Of a stretch of DNA of 64,000 bases, positions 63,601 through 64,000 are shown in pieces; the first letter of the stretch is position 1, and every line of letters begins with the position of its first letter. A model generated the notes under the pieces. That model saw only the letters and a program-made list of their open reading frames with translations. It was not told the origin of the DNA and did no database searches. Source of the DNA: an uncultured Lachnospiraceae bacterium (GTDB lineage Bacteria > Bacillota > Clostridia > Lachnospirales > Lachnospiraceae); assembly GCA_958402795.1 (NCBI GenBank), contig CATXUX010000017.1, forward strand, positions 9,396-73,395, in the 5' to 3' direction. The position numbers were made by a program, and so were the translations under genes.

Positions 63601-63716
63601 CAAAAACAGGTGACAATACGTCATTTGTCGCATTATTCGCCATGATGGGAATTTCTGCTGTTGGTCTTATCTTTGCCGGATATAAGAGATTCCGCAGAGT
63701 AAAGAAATCTGACTGA
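60681..63716 (+). CDS. VaFE-repeat, SpaA-type wall-anchored surface adhesin on mobile element
   Basis: Cargo surface protein of Gram-positive conjugative elements, 1011 residues. Signal peptide (1-31); thioester-type domain with C71 (TAYCIQLG) and the Gln of QCTVW (Q125) that would form the internal thioester; SpaA-like Ig domains (about 200-690) with YYVKETKAPKGF and YRIEESNAPEGY; two VaFE repeats of about 130 residues (about 696-825 and 826-955) containing TFEELYD; and a sortase signal SPKTGD near 973, a helix and a basic tail. ATG 60681 is chosen over 60660 because AAAGGAGA lies 10 bases before it. Such proteins bind host or partner surfaces covalently and resist proteolysis through ester bonds. 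Codon use differs from the genes to the left. Confidence 0.93.
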   Translation: MKKFIRRLLTGVLTLATVFTTLPVTQVHAADSVYTHSDGKTGTVIKETDSGEQESVFEEGWMKADGETAYCIQLGVSFQSGYKTRKDATERLSESQITDIALNLEYVKNYTKGRFSDEQAYLLQQCTVWRRLSVHLGWGFGNTHVAYDEISKSVQDIIYENAKAFAKENKDRYDCYGYIYTGEGQDLGQFYAKLAVGNGKIQKSSSNATVTDGNDCYSLSGATYGVYSDKGCTKSVATLTTNASGNTDTVELRAAAYYVKETKAPKGFQLDKNVYTMTVKVGETSTLKVSDTPKVTDTLVELFKIDMETSKATPQGNASLEGAEFVWKYYDSYYTKDNLPSEPTRTWTTKTIAEKDSNNEVHYITRLADSYKVSGDNFYTQNGTICLPLGTITVEEKAAPNGYLLEGAYMQANRSSEQIKGVYVAQITEDGELAALSGSNQYSVSDKVIRGGAKIQKRDLETKDTKAQGGATLKDTAFEIISLNDNAVLVDGKLYSKNEVVKTIHTGVDGIATTATDTLPYGKYRIEESNAPEGYLTDGAKPIEFDIVNDGEIVDLTDEANSVYNQIKRGDLEGVKIGGGTHKRLANVPFRITSKTTGESHIIVTDKNGQFSTAADWVSHKQNTNVGKTSEDGIWFGTSTPDDSKGALLYDTYTIEELRCDSNKGMTLIPAFDVVVSRNKTVIDLGTLTDDYEPEISIHTTATDKVTGEKSIVAGKNVTIVDTVTLDGLKKGTKYQLKGWQMVKSENAQLLIDGEPVESDYTFTAKDSSMEVQIAFTFNASELAGKDLVTFEELYDLSNSDEPTKVAEHKDIEDEGQTVTITERIITMHTTATDKATGEKTIESDDKVTIVDTVTLDGLEKGVKYTLKGWEMVKSENAELLINGKRVENDLTFTAEDSKMEVQIEFTFNVSSLGGKELVTFEELYDVTNPDEPIKVAEHKDIKDEGQTVTVKEKPESPTTPEEPSTPTKTSDSPKTGDNTSFVALFAMMGISAVGLIFAGYKRFRRVKKSD

Positions 63717-63734
63717 TACGGGAGGTAACAGCTT

Positions 63735-63797
63735 ATGAAAGCAACGCCCCGTTCACCGCCCATCATAAAAAATCAGTCTGTAACTGGTACTATATAA
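63735..63797 (+). CDS. 20-residue small ORF between the adhesin and ydcP
   Basis: ATG 63735 to TAA 63797 encodes MKATPRSPPIIKNQSVTGTI after a strong GGGAGGTAACA ribosome site (about 5-13 bases upstream). Too short for homology calls. It may be a leader peptide for the following transfer genes; it ends 40 bases before ydcP. Translation is supported only by the ribosome site. Confidence 0.45.
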   Translation: MKATPRSPPIIKNQSVTGTI

Positions 63798-63837
63798 CAA
63801 ATCAATCAAAATCAAAAAGAAAAGAGGTAAATAATTT

Positions 63838-64000
63838 ATGGAATTAAAACACGTTATCCCAAACATGGAAAAGACATTCGGGAATTTGGAGTTTGCAGGT
63901 GAGAATAAGGTGGAACAGCGTAGGATCAACGGACGTATGACGGTCGTTTCCCGTAGCTTCAACCTTTATTCGGACGTACAGAGGGCAGATGATATTATTG
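63838..64000 (+). CDS. YdcP/DUF961 family ICE protein (3' end beyond window)
   Basis: First 54 codons of a conserved conjugative-element protein. The opening ELKHVIPNMEKTFGNLEFAGE is characteristic of the DUF961 proteins at the start of Tn916-like and Tn1549-like transfer modules (Tn916 orf22/orf23 type). AAAGAGG lies 10 bases before the ATG. Its molecular role is not established; it marks the direction in which the rest of the element lies. Confidence 0.88.
   Translation, partial: MELKHVIPNMEKTFGNLEFAGENKVEQRRINGRMTVVSRSFNLYSDVQRADDII

Larger units (their letters stand above)
60480..64000. mobile_element. Left part of an integrative conjugative element (incomplete in window)
   Basis: From about 60480 the sequence changes character (lower GC, different codon choice) and holds a surface adhesin followed by a YdcP/DUF961 gene, the usual first genes of Tn916/Tn1549-type elements. 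60480-60622 has no gene I can support; it should contain the element's end. The precise end and att site cannot be fixed without the other end. The integrase and transfer genes would lie to the right of the window. Confidence 0.75.

Overview
The window looks like a chromosomal segment of a gut-type Firmicute, most likely a Lachnospiraceae (Clostridium cluster XIVa) strain. Supporting signs are moderate GC with strong AGGAGG-type ribosome sites, the uvrA / mreB / recD2 / comFC and cdaA-cdaR neighbourhoods, a cotJC (spore coat catalase) remnant, and several secreted proteins built from clostridial ChW (hydrophobic, conserved W) repeats. Nearly all genes are on the + strand; the only clear minus-strand gene is an LTA-synthase-like protein (56818-58662), plus the cotJC remnant.

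Layout. 1-10.8 kb, housekeeping: uvrA (cut by the window edge), an MreB-type actin, recD2, comFC, two membrane proteins of unknown function, cdaA-cdaR (c-di-AMP synthase and regulator) and an HPr-like protein. 10.8-20.7 kb, first polysaccharide block: LCP ligase, CapD/PglF-like dehydratase, a sugar nucleotidyltransferase, rmlA-rmlC-rmlB-rmlD (dTDP-rhamnose), GT2 / GtrA / GT2. 20.7-31.9 kb: four consecutive secreted ChW proteins with different catalytic heads (GH25 lysozyme, serine hydrolase, GH2 glycosidase, GH73-type glucosaminidase). 32-44.3 kb, second polysaccharide block: GT2, Wzm/Wzt-type ABC exporter, two GlfT2-like galactofuranosyltransferases, UDP-galactopyranose mutase, a GT39-like membrane protein, a DegT aminotransferase, an initiating sugar-phosphate transferase, another GT2. 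44.3-50.4 kb: second LCP protein, a cohesin-like membrane-anchored protein, glmS, HtrA. 50.5-60.1 kb: a fifth ChW protein (transglutaminase-like head), an MBOAT/DHHW acylation pair, a lipoprotein, the LTA-synthase-like phosphoglycerol transferase and a membrane-anchored secreted protein. 60.2-64 kb: a 3' remnant of cotJC directly abuts the left end of an integrative conjugative element that carries a VaFE/SpaA-type surface adhesin and a YdcP (DUF961) gene.

Together this reads as a cell-envelope island: synthesis, export, wall attachment (two LCP proteins) and decoration (acyl and glycerol-phosphate groups) of a polymer that probably contains rhamnose and galactofuranose, with wall-active ChW proteins encoded in its midst. 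The most striking signal is a pair of ChW paralogues that share 596 identical bases but end in different enzymes, and that each carry one poly-G tract: G8 inside the reading frame of the first (frame broken here by one base) and G9 exactly in the -35/-10 spacer of the second. This looks like a two-mode phase-variation system controlling cell-wall effectors.
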